Source: Chryseobacterium polytrichastri (GTDB lineage Bacteria > Bacteroidota > Bacteroidia > Flavobacteriales > Weeksellaceae). From it: a DNA stretch of 45,239 nucleotides. A program made the translations under genes and the position numbers. Positions within the stretch are counted from its first letter, which is position 1; the number at the start of each line of letters is the position of its first letter. Under the pieces are notes generated by a model. That model did not search any database, had not been told where the DNA came from, and saw only the letters and a list, made by a program, of their open reading frames with translations. Location of the stretch: positions 1 to 45,239 of the forward strand of contig NZ_FRAV01000040.1 in NCBI RefSeq assembly GCF_900142445.1, written 5' to 3'. Below are positions 1-7,624 of the stretch, one piece after another.

Positions 1-392
1 ACCCATCCTAAGAGATAAATCCCATTTATAATCATCGTTACAGTTTCATTCTCAATTTTCCAGATTACAGATCGCATGGGTTGCCATTGCCAATACATTA
101 ATAGTAATGCTAAGCTTGAAAGTAATACATATGTACTGCGCTCAATTACAGGATTGATAAGTTTTGTCCACCACTTTTTAAATGCTGGTCTGGCCATTAT
201 GCTATGCTGGAGCGCAAAGAGACTTAACAAAAGTACATTGACGAGAAGTGATTCTGTAAAGGTTGTTTCAGTTCCAGAGTCGATTGATTTTGGAACAACA
301 AAATTGCCAACAAATCCTATTGCATAAAGAAAAGCAACAAGAAATACGAGGTAAGCAAATAATCCGTAAAGAAAAGTAATTGACTTTGTCAT
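1..392 (-). CDS. mddA: Methanethiol S-methyltransferase (MddA/NnrU-like), 3' end outside window
   Basis: The reverse strand is open from an ATG at 392 to the window edge, giving the first 130 residues; the C-terminal half is missing. The product is a multi-spanning membrane protein: hydrophobic helices at about residues 5-30, 48-62 and 85-102. The stretches LQHSIMARPAFKKWW and ERSTYVLLSSLALLL are recognisable as the NnrU/isoprenylcysteine methyltransferase-like family, whose MddA members S-methylate methanethiol to dimethyl sulfide using S-adenosylmethionine (family knowledge). The SAM-binding C-terminal part cannot be checked. The gene runs divergently from the pair starting at 565, so the AT-rich 393-564 gap should carry both promoters. 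An NnrU-type protein of other function is the main alternative. Confidence 0.78.
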   Translation of the reverse strand, partial: MTKSITFLYGLFAYLVFLVAFLYAIGFVGNFVVPKSIDSGTETTFTESLLVNVLLLSLFALQHSIMARPAFKKWWTKLINPVIERSTYVLLSSLALLLMYWQWQPMRSVIWKIENETVTMIINGIYLLGW

Positions 393-564
393 GTTTGTAG
401 ATTTTATGATTGGTTATTAATTTTTAAAAGCAGTTTATTTTTTCACATACGCCTAAATATATTTATTATTTAAAATTAAGTTTAAATAGTAAAATATTAT
501 TACATTTTAATCTAAAAAAATTACATAATATCATTATATTCAGAATTATACGTAATTTTACAGC

Positions 565-843
565 ATGCTTAAAAATTTAAAAGTCCTTGGAATATTTTAT
601 GGAAAAATCTTAATTCCAACCCTATTATTTTCTTTACTCATTGCTTTAGCAACAAATTTAAGTTTCAAAATTTTCGGATTATGTTTTCTTTTATTATTTC
701 CTTTACTTCATTTTTTCATTTATGAATTAAGGCTTAAAAACCAATATTTATTTTACGCCAATTTCGGATTTTCGAGACAGTTCCTTTGGATAAGTACAAT
801 TTCAATGAGCTTAATTATCAATATCATTACAAAATTCTTATGA
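565..843 (+). CDS. Small membrane protein paired with ABC ATPase
   Basis: This 92-residue protein has three hydrophobic stretches (about residues 15-30, 34-53 and 72-90) and little else; I do not recognise a family. Its stop codon overlaps the start of the next gene (ATGA at 840-843), which indicates translational coupling. The natural inference is that it is the membrane partner, or part of it, of the ATPase encoded downstream. At 92 residues it is much smaller than a normal ABC permease subunit, so either it works as an oligomer, or other membrane subunits lie elsewhere, or the ATPase has a non-transport role. Confidence 0.6.
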   Translation: MLKNLKVLGIFYGKILIPTLLFSLLIALATNLSFKIFGLCFLLLFPLLHFFIYELRLKNQYLFYANFGFSRQFLWISTISMSLIINIITKFL

Positions 844-1502
844 GTAAACTTCACGTGGACAGCATCACGAAATCATTTGGTGATAAAAAAATTTTGCAGG
901 ATGTTTACTTAAGTTGTGAGACGGGCAAAGTTGTTGGACTTTTCGGAAGTAATGGAGTAGGAAAATCTACTTTATTTCAAATAATTTTTGGAACATTAAA
1001 AGGAGAAAATCAATTTATCAAATTTAATACGAGTATTCTTCAAAATCAATGGGACCGAAAAAACAAAATCTCTTATCTCCCTCAATATTCATTTTTACCA
1101 AAAAACAGTAAGATTAAAAACCTCATCAATCTATTCTGCAATAAAGAAAATAGTAATAAACTCCACAACTTAGAATTAATACAACCCTTTTTAAACGAAA
1201 TACCAAAAAACCTTTCTAGTGGTGAACAAAGAATTATTGAAGTCTTGCTCATTATCCATTCCCATTCAGATATTATTTTATTAGATGAGCCCTTCCACAG
1301 TGTTTCTCCAAAAATAACTACTGAACTAAAAAAAATAATCAAAGAGATTTCAAAACAAAAAGGCTTTATTATTTCGGATCATAATTATCAGGATGTTTTA
1401 GATATTTCGGATGAAATGTATTTACTTTCCAACACCCATGTAAGACAAATAAAAGATATTAAAGAATTGCAATTGTTTAAATACCTCCCGAAAAGCATTT
1501 AA
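840..1502 (+). CDS. ABC transporter ATP-binding protein
   Basis: A complete 220-residue ATPase subunit. Walker A is GSNGVGKST (36-44), the Q-loop Gln lies in YLPQYS (about 82), the signature is LSSGEQR (125-131), Walker B with its catalytic Glu is IILLDEP (145-151), and the switch His is in SDHN (181). An upstream ATG at 786 is in frame, but the start at 840 gives the normal N-terminus, MSKLHVDSITKSFG, and overlaps the preceding stop by four bases, so I chose it. The ATPase works in the cytoplasm and should drive or gate a membrane partner, presumably the 92-residue protein before it. The substrate is unknown. The signature and H-loop context recall LptB-type subunits, but nothing else here supports LPS transport. 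Confidence 0.85.
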   Translation: MSKLHVDSITKSFGDKKILQDVYLSCETGKVVGLFGSNGVGKSTLFQIIFGTLKGENQFIKFNTSILQNQWDRKNKISYLPQYSFLPKNSKIKNLINLFCNKENSNKLHNLELIQPFLNEIPKNLSSGEQRIIEVLLIIHSHSDIILLDEPFHSVSPKITTELKKIIKEISKQKGFIISDHNYQDVLDISDEMYLLSNTHVRQIKDIKELQLFKYLPKSI

Positions 1503-1532
1503 TTTATATATTTGAGGAGTCAAAAATTTTTC

Positions 1533-2333
1533 ATGATGATTTCCTCAAAAAAAGTATTTTATTTATCAGTTTTCAGTATTTTTTCTTTAAGTCTGATGAA
1601 AGGGCAAAATAAAGTTCCTTTTGGTGTTGTAAAAGCTGAAGAAGGCTATGCAATGGTACGTGTTGCTAAAGATAATTACCGAAAAATTGTAGATAAGATC
1701 CGTATGCGCAGAGGAGATGTTTTTGTTTATGTAAAACCCGCTCCAGGAGAAACTGAATGGATCTGGATTAAATACCCCAATAAAGACGACACCGAAAAAC
1801 CTTTCGTAAGGTATGACTCTCTTAACAGAGAAGGAATGGTGAATAAAGATCGTATCGCTTACATCGATCAGTTACCAAAATATACGCCTTCCAAATCTAA
1901 AAATGGAAAATCTCTTATTTTCACGGATGACACCAATCCTAAAATACCTGGTAACCAAAGAAGCAAAGTTATTATAGACGTTTATCCTTCTAATGCAAGT
2001 TACCGCAAGAAGGAAAAAGATGCTGCCGGAAAAATTCTTACCATCGATAAAGTAAGACCTTGGGGAATTGGTAATGATCTTCCTGAAGGCGTGACGGAAA
2101 TTAAGTCTATCAGAGTTCAACAACCTGGAAGAGGGTCTGTTTTTGTTAGAGAAGCTATCAAAAATTTATTCCAACCCACGATGGATTTCAATAACGTTGG
2201 AGTGACTTCTATAGACAATGATCACATCTTTCTTTATATGATTAATGGGTCAGGAGAAAACCGCTATACCACGCTTTGGACCATCAAAGAAGGCAAGGTT
2301 ATCAGCCAGATCATCTATAATAATCCGGAATAA
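1533..2333 (+). CDS. Conserved secreted protein, unknown function
   Basis: A protein of about 266 residues with a signal peptide: basic start (ISSKKVF), hydrophobic core and a likely cleavage after the MKGQ region. The mature part has no motif I recognise; it contains WIWIKYPNKDD and ends in a region rich in aromatic and beta-type residues. The reading frame opens at a TTG at 1512, but the tandem ATGs at 1533 and 1536 give a cleaner signal peptide, so I placed the start there. The 30-nt spacing after the ABC ATPase gene allows co-transcription. A periplasmic or surface location is inferred; the function is unknown. Confidence 0.65.
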   Translation: MMISSKKVFYLSVFSIFSLSLMKGQNKVPFGVVKAEEGYAMVRVAKDNYRKIVDKIRMRRGDVFVYVKPAPGETEWIWIKYPNKDDTEKPFVRYDSLNREGMVNKDRIAYIDQLPKYTPSKSKNGKSLIFTDDTNPKIPGNQRSKVIIDVYPSNASYRKKEKDAAGKILTIDKVRPWGIGNDLPEGVTEIKSIRVQQPGRGSVFVREAIKNLFQPTMDFNNVGVTSIDNDHIFLYMINGSGENRYTTLWTIKEGKVISQIIYNNPE

Positions 2334-2365
2334 TTCGTTTCGTTTTCATATTATCCTTATTTTTG
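2334..2365 (+). promoter_or_regulatory. Bacteroidetes-type promoter of the riboswitch leader
   Basis: TTCG at 2334-2337, 20 nt, then TATTTTTG at 2358-2365 fits the TTG/TTTG - about 20 nt - TAnnTTTG pattern of the Bacteroidetes primary sigma factor. The upstream box is imperfect. Transcription would start near 2372, about 50 nt before the cobalamin aptamer, so the riboswitch would be made as its own transcript. Confidence 0.5.
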
Positions 2366-2423
2366 CACCGAAAAGTTATTTTGCTTTTGGCTTCCCGCTG
2401 ACGGCATTTAGCTTTTTAGAAAT

Positions 2424-2570
2424 TGGTTCTGCTTAACTGCAGATTAAAAGGGAATCGTGTGAAAATCACGAACTGTCGCGCAACTGTAAGTAACTAAAGT
2501 CTTCATTAAGAATCCACTGTGCGAGGCATGGGAAGGAGATGAAGATGTTACGAGTCAGGAGACCTGCCTA
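2424..2570 (+). promoter_or_regulatory. Cobalamin (B12) riboswitch aptamer
   Basis: The conserved cobalamin-aptamer blocks are present in order: GGTTCTGCTTAACTGCAG at the 5' side, the AAAAGGGAA block near 2446-2453, the CGTGTGAAAATCACG hairpin, the CGCAACTGTAA block (2479-2489), the CCACTGTGC and GGAAGG elements (about 2514-2535), and the 3' B12-box-like GAGTCAGGAGACCTGCC ending near 2568. In Bacteroidetes such leaders normally sit before TonB-dependent B12 receptors (btuB) or cobalamin genes and repress them when B12 is bound. Here the next gene is an acyl-CoA thioesterase at 2700 and no B12 gene is in the window. The aptamer call is firm; the outer edges are good to about 10 nt. Confidence 0.92.
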
Positions 2571-2625
2571 TTTCTATAAGACAAAAACTTTCGCGATTTG
2601 AAGTTTATTGATCAATGGTCTGTTT

Positions 2626-2645
2626 CAGGAATGTCTATATTCCTG
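2626..2645 (+). other. Stem-loop between riboswitch and thioesterase gene
   Basis: CAGGAAT / ATTCCTG form a perfect 7-bp stem with a 6-nt loop, 55 nt after the aptamer and 55 nt before the thioesterase start. The following bases (TCATCTTCTGTTTGTT) are U-rich but not a clean U-tract. It may be part of the expression platform or a weak terminator; it could also be chance. Confidence 0.4.
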
Positions 2646-2699
2646 TCATCTTCTGTTTGTTCCAATATGCTTTCTTTTCGCTTTAATTAATAATGAAAT

Positions 2700-3083
2700 A
2701 TGACTACAGAAGAAAGAATTAAAGCATCCGAAACCAGCATTTTTAAAGCCGTTTTCCCTAATACAACCAATCATTACGATACTCTTTTTGGAGGTACAGC
2801 GATGCAACTGATGGATGAAGTGGCATTTATCACCGCTACCCGTTTTGCAAGAAAAAGAGTGGTAACGGTAAGCAGTGACAAAATAGATTTTAAAAGACCT
2901 ATTCCTGCAGGAACTATTGTGGAACTTATTGGTAAAGTTTCTTACGTTGGAAAAACAAGTATGAAAGTAAATGTAGAAATCTACACCGAGCAAATGTATT
3001 CTTACGAAAGAGAAAGAGCCATTGTAGGTGATTTTACGTTTGTGGCGATTGACGAATCTAAAAAGCCTATTCAAATACTTTAA
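2700..3083 (+). CDS. Acyl-CoA thioesterase (YciA/hotdog family)
   Basis: A 127-residue single hotdog-fold protein. NHYDTLFGG (about residues 23-31) followed by LMDEVAFI with its acidic residue, and the VVTVSSDKIDFKRPI stretch, are typical of YciA/BACH-type acyl-CoA thioesterases, which hydrolyse acyl-CoA to free acid and CoA in the cytoplasm. Length fits the family. It is monocistronic: a strong bidirectional terminator begins at its stop codon. Its leader carries a cobalamin riboswitch, an unusual regulator for this enzyme class; either the thioesterase is controlled by B12 or a B12 gene has been lost from between them. Confidence 0.85.
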   Translation: MTTEERIKASETSIFKAVFPNTTNHYDTLFGGTAMQLMDEVAFITATRFARKRVVTVSSDKIDFKRPIPAGTIVELIGKVSYVGKTSMKVNVEIYTEQMYSYERERAIVGDFTFVAIDESKKPIQIL

Positions 3084-3120
3084 AATAGTTTCGGCGGCCA
3101 AAGGCCGCCGAAACTATTTT
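3082..3120. terminator. Bidirectional rho-independent terminator
   Basis: A perfect 18-bp inverted repeat (arm AAAATAGTTTCGGCGGCC) with an AAA loop, GC-rich at its core and flanked by A and T runs, fills the gap between convergent genes. It overlaps the stop codon of the thioesterase gene and reaches the stop of the HD-domain gene, and should end transcription from both sides. Confidence 0.95.
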
Positions 3121-3713
3121 TATGATTTTACAATTTTATCCGTTTCTAAATTTTTAGCCATTAAAAATTCAAAAGCCTCTCCCATTTCGTCGGAAGCACG
3201 AGTAATTGCATTTTCCAGCATATTTCTTACTTGATTTTCTGTAACTCCGGCTTCAGTCCAGCTTTTACCTGACGTATAAGAATTCAAGATGAAAGGTATC
3301 ATTCGGTCTATGGCACATGCAAAAATAGCATCGGGAGTTTTCTCTTCTTCAAATTCAAGCCAAAGGTTAAAAAATTCCGAACGTAAAGGTTCATCCAAAA
3401 TTCCGAAGATGTTTTGAGCAGACTGTTTTTCTCTTTCAAATTTCCCCACCATTGCTTTTTCATCAAACAAGAAAGTATCACCGGCTTCAATTTCTACCAA
3501 ATCGTGAATAGAAAGCATTCTTATCACTCTCAATAAATCAATATCTGCTCTGTTTTTCGCATAAGGAAAAAGAATTTGAGCTAGAATAACGATCTGCCAC
3601 GAATGTTCAGCAGTATTCTCTCTTCTGGAATCATCGGCATTGTAATTTCTTCTCTGTACATTTTTTAAAGCATCAACTGCTAAAATAAAATCGATTTCTT
3701 TCTGGATCTTCAT
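3120..3713 (-). CDS. HD-domain hydrolase (YfbR/HDDC2-like)
   Basis: A 197-residue HD-superfamily protein. The metal-binding residues are visible: His37 in AEHSW, His70-Asp71 in SIHDLVEIEAGD, and Asp136 in AIDRMIP. That spacing and the AGDTF sequence match the YfbR/HDDC2 group, whose characterised members are 5'-deoxynucleotidases releasing phosphate from dNMPs (family knowledge). Length is typical. It starts at the ATG at 3713, 4 nt after the stop of the upstream secreted-protein gene, so the two are probably one operon. The exact substrate is not readable from sequence. Confidence 0.82.
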   Translation of the reverse strand: MKIQKEIDFILAVDALKNVQRRNYNADDSRRENTAEHSWQIVILAQILFPYAKNRADIDLLRVIRMLSIHDLVEIEAGDTFLFDEKAMVGKFEREKQSAQNIFGILDEPLRSEFFNLWLEFEEEKTPDAIFACAIDRMIPFILNSYTSGKSWTEAGVTENQVRNMLENAITRASDEMGEAFEFLMAKNLETDKIVKS

Positions 3714-3717
3714 TTTA

Positions 3718-4410
3718 CTATTCTTTATAATATTCTTTTATTGGATATTTTGTGGTTTTAGCAACCCATTTATTATTTTTCAATTCTCTTTTTGTGACTT
3801 TTACAGTTGCATCTCCACCTGTTGCATCTTCTTCCATTTCATACACTTTCAATAATCCTTTTTTCGGAACTACAGCATACTCTGTTGTAATATGCCAGCA
3901 GCAACCAGATTTTGCATAGGTGATCAAACGTTTACGCTCATGATCTGTTTGAAACATTCCCAGATTTTCATACGCAAGATTTGTTAATTCTTCACTTTTC
4001 ACAAATTGCTTTTTGGTTGAATTAAATACATACACATCATAAGAAGGTCCTCCATACCCGCTTTCATTTCCATTTCTAATGGCAACATCCTGGCTTCCAT
4101 CAAAATTAAAATCATCAAAAATCAAGGGACTCTGCTCGTCATATAACTGAATAATATTAGCTGTTGGCTTCTGGTCTTCTTTTAAATAAAAATTAAGATT
4201 ATTAGAAGTGAGAGTCTGAAACTTTTTGGAAGTAGCTTTATCAATCAGCTCAATGGTTGCTTTTCCCTGACATTCATCTTTTTCACAAGTTTCAACATTA
4301 ATGCTAACGTTATATTTCGCAGAAGCATCTTTTAGTTCAAAATGATGTTGAGCAAAATACATAGGTCCTAGAAAGACCAAAGCTTTTAAAAATACATTGT
4401 AATTCATCAT
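3718..4410 (-). CDS. Secreted protein, XAC2610-like, unknown function
   Basis: A 230-residue protein beginning with tandem ATGs and a short signal peptide (hydrophobic about residues 6-19, then FAQHH). The central IFDDFNFDGSQDVAIRNG (about residues 95-112) is an Asp-rich, calcium-loop/FG-GAP-like motif found in XAC2610-related proteins, followed by YGGPSYDVYVFN. A pair of Cys (CCW, about 168-170) and an earlier CEKDEC suggest disulfides outside the cytoplasm. It probably folds as a single beta-rich domain in the periplasm. The gene leads a two-gene minus-strand operon with the HD hydrolase. Function unknown. Confidence 0.65.
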   Translation of the reverse strand: MMNYNVFLKALVFLGPMYFAQHHFELKDASAKYNVSINVETCEKDECQGKATIELIDKATSKKFQTLTSNNLNFYLKEDQKPTANIIQLYDEQSPLIFDDFNFDGSQDVAIRNGNESGYGGPSYDVYVFNSTKKQFVKSEELTNLAYENLGMFQTDHERKRLITYAKSGCCWHITTEYAVVPKKGLLKVYEMEEDATGGDATVKVTKRELKNNKWVAKTTKYPIKEYYKE

Positions 4411-4464
4411 AAAAGTGTTTGGTTTAAAGAAAAATTAGACTTTTTATCCTATAAAAATCTAGAA

Positions 4465-4472
4465 CAAAGATA
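4465..4472 (-). promoter_or_regulatory. -7 element for the 3718-4410 gene
   Basis: On the reverse strand this reads TATCTTTG, a perfect TAnnTTTG element, about 55 nt before the start codon. No convincing -33 TTG lies at the right distance, so this is a moderate call. Confidence 0.42.
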
Positions 4473-4584
4473 AAAAATAGCTCTTCAAAACCATTTTATT
4501 TTAAGACTTATATTTTTATATGAAAATTAAATACTTAATTATCAACACATTAAATATTTTAAAATAAAAAATACACTACTTTGT

Positions 4585-4617
4585 ATTGCATATTACCATT
4601 TTAATTACATATCTTTG
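4585..4617 (+). promoter_or_regulatory. Promoter of the padR-pspC operon
   Basis: ATTG at 4585-4588, 21 nt, then TATCTTTG at 4610-4617 matches the Bacteroidetes housekeeping promoter. Transcription would start near 4624, leaving a 5' leader of about 70 nt before padR. Confidence 0.6.
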
Positions 4618-4693
4618 TAATGTAGAATTCAGATAGGTTCAACTAGCTAGGAACTTATTCTGAAAATATTAACTCAAAAAACTTAATATAAAG

Positions 4694-5023
4694 ATGAATA
4701 CCGAAAATACCAAAGCGCAAATGCGAAAAGGAATTCTGGAATTCTGTATTTTAAGTCTCATCAATATTCGCGAAATGTATGTTTCCGATTTAATAGATGA
4801 ACTGAAAAAAGGAAAGCTGGATGTAGTAGAAGGAACCCTCTACCCTCTCCTAACAAGATTAAAAAACGGAGAGTTTCTATCATACAGATGGGAAGAATCT
4901 ACAGGAGGCCCTCCCAGAAAATATTACCAAATAACAGAAAAAGGCAAATTGTTTTTGGACGAACTTCAAAATACCTGGAAAGAATTAACAGATTCTGTAA
5001 ACCAAATCACTCAAAAAATTTAA
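4694..5023 (+). CDS. PadR-family transcriptional regulator
   Basis: A 109-residue winged-helix protein of standard PadR length. Diagnostic stretches are KGILEFCILSLI (13-24), the recognition region VVEGTLYPLLTRLKNGEFLS (44-63) and GPPRKYYQITEKGKLFL (72-88). PadR proteins are usually repressors that bind their own promoter; here the gene heads an operon with a PspC-domain membrane protein, 10 nt downstream. PadR plus PspC is a recurrent bacterial pairing, in which the regulator probably responds to a membrane or envelope signal (inference). The inducer is unknown. Confidence 0.92.
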   Translation: MNTENTKAQMRKGILEFCILSLINIREMYVSDLIDELKKGKLDVVEGTLYPLLTRLKNGEFLSYRWEESTGGPPRKYYQITEKGKLFLDELQNTWKELTDSVNQITQKI

Positions 5024-5033
5024 AAACAAAGCT

Positions 5034-6761
5034 ATGAACAAGACACTCTCAATAGGACTCGCAGGTTTTTCTTTCACAATAGAAGAACACGCATATATAA
5101 AGCTTAGCGATTATCTTAATGCACTGAGAAGCTCTTTGGACGCTTCAGAAGCAGATGAGGTAATGCATGACATAGAAATAAGAATGGTTGAAATTTTCAG
5201 AGATTCTTTAGGAAAACGTGAGGTAGTAAATGATACTGATGTTGAAAGAGTAATCGCTCAAATCGGAACTCCTGAAAAGATTGAAGAACAGGAAGAAGCT
5301 TACTATTCTGAAAGAAATACGAATAAAACCAATACTTCAAGCTCTGATAACACAGATAAAAAGCAATTGTTCCGTGATCCTGAAAGACAAAAAATTGCAG
5401 GAGTTTGCGCAGGATTAGCTCATTATGTAGGAATGGATATTACTGCAATGAGAGCAATCTGGTTAGGAATTTTCATCCTTGGAATTTTTAACCAAGCAAT
5501 TTCTTCTTCTTTAGTTGCATTGCTTTACATCATTCTTTGGATCGTATTACCAAAAGCAGAAACTGCAGCAGATTTTTTGAAAATGAAGGGAAAGCCTATG
5601 AACTTCGATAATCTTAAAAATGAATCTAACAAGCTGGTTCAATTTGCCAACGAATCTACGCAGAGAGTCGGAGAAATCTACATCGAAAACAAACCATATA
5701 TCAACAACGCAGGAAGCGGAATCTGGAATGTTTTAAAATATATAATCGGTGGATTCTTTGCTTTAGTGGCTGTAGGAAGTATTATTGGTGTATTTGTGGT
5801 ATTCGGACTTTTCGGAATGGACTCTAGCTTTCCTGGCGCTAACGAAATGAAATTCTATTTCGGTGACAGCGGATTATACAGAATATTATCTGCCATCATC
5901 ATTATTGGATCATTAATTCCAGCGATTATCTTCAGTTTGTTAAGCATTAAAATTTTCTCTCCAAAAACTAAATTAAGAAATATTGGTTGGGTGATAGGAG
6001 CTTTATTCCTTATTTTAATGGCTCTCGGTGCTTATTTTGGAGCTAGCATGGCTAAAAAAGAAATGTTCTTGAAGGGGCATAAAGAAGATACAGAAGAAGT
6101 ATCTATCAATACCACCTCAGACAGTTTATATGTAGATCTAAAACAAATTGCTATTCCACAGAACTTTACAGGATATGACAATGATCTTTATTCTGACAAG
6201 GTATCTGTTTTCGAAAAAGACTGGGTACATGTTGATGTAACAAGAAAAGCAAATATTAAAACGCCTTATTTAATTATTAAAAAGGAAGCAAAAGGATACA
6301 ATATTCCACTTAATGTAAATATTCCGGTAGAAATTATTAACAATAAAATTATTCTTCCTAATTACATTAAATATCCTTACGAACACAGATTTAGAGACTA
6401 TAATATTGATTATGAGTTGGTAATTCCTCAAAACACAATCGTAATTGCTTTAAAGAAAGATGGAATTAGATTCGATGGAGATTTAAACGGAGATGGAATT
6501 AATGATAACGATCAAGATGACGATGATTATAACAATCAAGGAAACATCAGAATCGAAAAAAATAAGATTTCTGTAAACGGTTCTACCATAGAATACAACT
6601 CTGATGATAAAGACAGCATCATCATTAACGGGAAAAAAGTTCCTGCAAACCAGGCTGACCAAGTAATTGATTCAATGAAATCAAACATCAAAAAGATGAA
6701 AGGTGATATAGATATCAAAATAAACGACGGAAAAAACAAGGTTTCTATAAAAACTAAATAA
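5034..6761 (+). CDS. PspC-domain membrane protein
   Basis: A 575-residue protein. Residues 1-90 form a soluble region resembling the short HAAS-type cytoplasmic domain that accompanies PadR regulators (DIEIRMVEIF, VIAQIGTPEKIEE). A PspC domain follows at about 108-175 (LFRDPERQKIAGVCAGLAHY and two hydrophobic helices). Three more membrane segments lie at about 230-260, 280-302 and 315-337. The C-terminal 230 residues are polar and probably extracytoplasmic, with an Asp-rich GDLNGDGINDNDQDDDD stretch (about 484-500) that looks calcium-binding. PspC proteins act in envelope-stress responses. The gene lies in the padR operon and is followed by two more short-spaced genes. Confidence 0.85.
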   Translation: MNKTLSIGLAGFSFTIEEHAYIKLSDYLNALRSSLDASEADEVMHDIEIRMVEIFRDSLGKREVVNDTDVERVIAQIGTPEKIEEQEEAYYSERNTNKTNTSSSDNTDKKQLFRDPERQKIAGVCAGLAHYVGMDITAMRAIWLGIFILGIFNQAISSSLVALLYIILWIVLPKAETAADFLKMKGKPMNFDNLKNESNKLVQFANESTQRVGEIYIENKPYINNAGSGIWNVLKYIIGGFFALVAVGSIIGVFVVFGLFGMDSSFPGANEMKFYFGDSGLYRILSAIIIIGSLIPAIIFSLLSIKIFSPKTKLRNIGWVIGALFLILMALGAYFGASMAKKEMFLKGHKEDTEEVSINTTSDSLYVDLKQIAIPQNFTGYDNDLYSDKVSVFEKDWVHVDVTRKANIKTPYLIIKKEAKGYNIPLNVNIPVEIINNKIILPNYIKYPYEHRFRDYNIDYELVIPQNTIVIALKKDGIRFDGDLNGDGINDNDQDDDDYNNQGNIRIEKNKISVNGSTIEYNSDDKDSIIINGKKVPANQADQVIDSMKSNIKKMKGDIDIKINDGKNKVSIKTK

Positions 6762-6782
6762 AACATATTTAAAGCACACACA

Positions 6783-6881
6783 ATGAAAAAAAGTATCAGT
6801 TTTATTCTAGGATTGCTTGCAGGAGTTTTCACAGCAGCCATCATTACTTACATATTCTTTCTTATCACATTCAATAATTAA
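6783..6881 (+). CDS. 32-residue single-pass membrane peptide
   Basis: A short open frame begins at ATG 6783, 21 nt after the pspC stop, and ends 4 nt before the start of the thioredoxin gene. Its 32 residues start MKKSISFILGLLAGVF and are almost entirely hydrophobic apart from the two N-terminal lysines and the final Asn-Asn. The topology would be one membrane helix with the N-terminus inside. Tight spacing on both sides supports a real gene in the operon; the sequence alone does not reveal a function. Confidence 0.55.
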   Translation: MKKSISFILGLLAGVFTAAIITYIFFLITFNN

Positions 6882-6885
6882 TACG

Positions 6886-7371
6886 ATGAATAAGAAATCA
6901 TTTTGGACAGGATACGGAATAGGTGTAGTAATTATCATCATAGGAGCTTTTATTTTTAAAGCTAACATGGAAATTCCTAATACTCCATTGGATAATTTAG
7001 AACTCCATGATCTATCTGGCAAGCAGGTAAAAGCAGCAGAATTATTGGATAAACCCTTAATTGTTAACTACTGGGCCACATGGTGCGCTCCTTGTATAGA
7101 AGAGTTCCCAATATTCGAAAAAGTTAAAGTTAAAGCAGCAAGTAAAGTAAATATTGTAATGATCTCTGATGAAAAAAGCTCTACCATAGAAGCTTTTAAT
7201 AAAAAGAACAAATACACATTTACCTATCTGCTTGCAGGCAAAGCAATTAGTTTTCCGCAGAGACCCGTAACAGCAGTTTATAATAAAAAAGGAGAACTTG
7301 TTTCACAAATAATGGGAACCGTTACCGAGAAACAACTTCTAGACCTTATAGACAATGCAGGTAAAGAATAA
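6886..7371 (+). CDS. TlpA-like membrane-anchored thioredoxin
   Basis: A 161-residue protein with an N-terminal membrane anchor (about residues 9-25) and a periplasmic thioredoxin fold. The redox site is WATWCAPC with Cys67 and Cys70, and the cis-proline region is PQRPVTAVYN. The start at 6886 is chosen because it follows the 32-residue peptide gene by 4 nt and places the anchor at the N-terminus; the frame stays open further upstream. TlpA/ResA-type proteins reduce periplasmic disulfides, often for cytochrome c maturation, or act in oxidative defence. Here it is the last gene of the padR-pspC operon, suggesting an envelope redox role (inference). Confidence 0.85.
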   Translation: MNKKSFWTGYGIGVVIIIIGAFIFKANMEIPNTPLDNLELHDLSGKQVKAAELLDKPLIVNYWATWCAPCIEEFPIFEKVKVKAASKVNIVMISDEKSSTIEAFNKKNKYTFTYLLAGKAISFPQRPVTAVYNKKGELVSQIMGTVTEKQLLDLIDNAGKE

Positions 7372-7624
7372 AACGATATAATAATTCGGCGATTGAAAAG
7401 TAACGAATGCGAAAACCATTCGGTTAAAAACAAAAACATAATTTCTATAAAAACCAAATAATAAACTGCAGAGAGTGGCTGAAGGTGTGGATGGAAAGCA
7501 ACAGTTTGAAATTCACACTCTTCTTCTCTCAACAAGAATAAAAAAACCAAATTTAACCTCTGCATATCAAGAAATTATCTTATCTTCGTAAACAAATAAT
7601 AACCCAAATCAAAAGCACTTACAA
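7372..7624 (+). other. Gene-free stretch with a copy-like remnant of the pspC 3' end
   Basis: No credible gene is seen. Around 7444-7462 the sequence TTTCTATAAAAACCAAATAA repeats the last codons of pspC (TTTCTATAAAAACTAAATAA at 6742-6761) with one difference, and in both places it encodes SIKTK plus stop. It may be debris of a small duplication. TATCTTCG at 7581-7588 is a near-match to a -7 promoter element for the peptide frame at 7625. Confidence 0.4.

Noticed and set aside
76..327. 83-codon plus-strand frame at the left edge
   Set aside because: It lies opposite the methyltransferase frame, whose reverse-strand protein has clear family motifs; the plus frame has none.
2245..2436. 63-codon frame reaching into the riboswitch
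   Set aside because: Overlaps the end of the secreted-protein gene in another frame and the aptamer; composition is not coding-like.
2631..2690. 19-codon frame after the riboswitch as a btuB remnant
   Set aside because: Too short and without any TonB-receptor feature; kept only as a low-interest observation.
2646..3101. 151-codon minus-strand frame over the thioesterase gene
   Set aside because: Antisense shadow: its product is Cys/His/Phe-rich without motif, while the plus strand encodes a recognisable hotdog enzyme.
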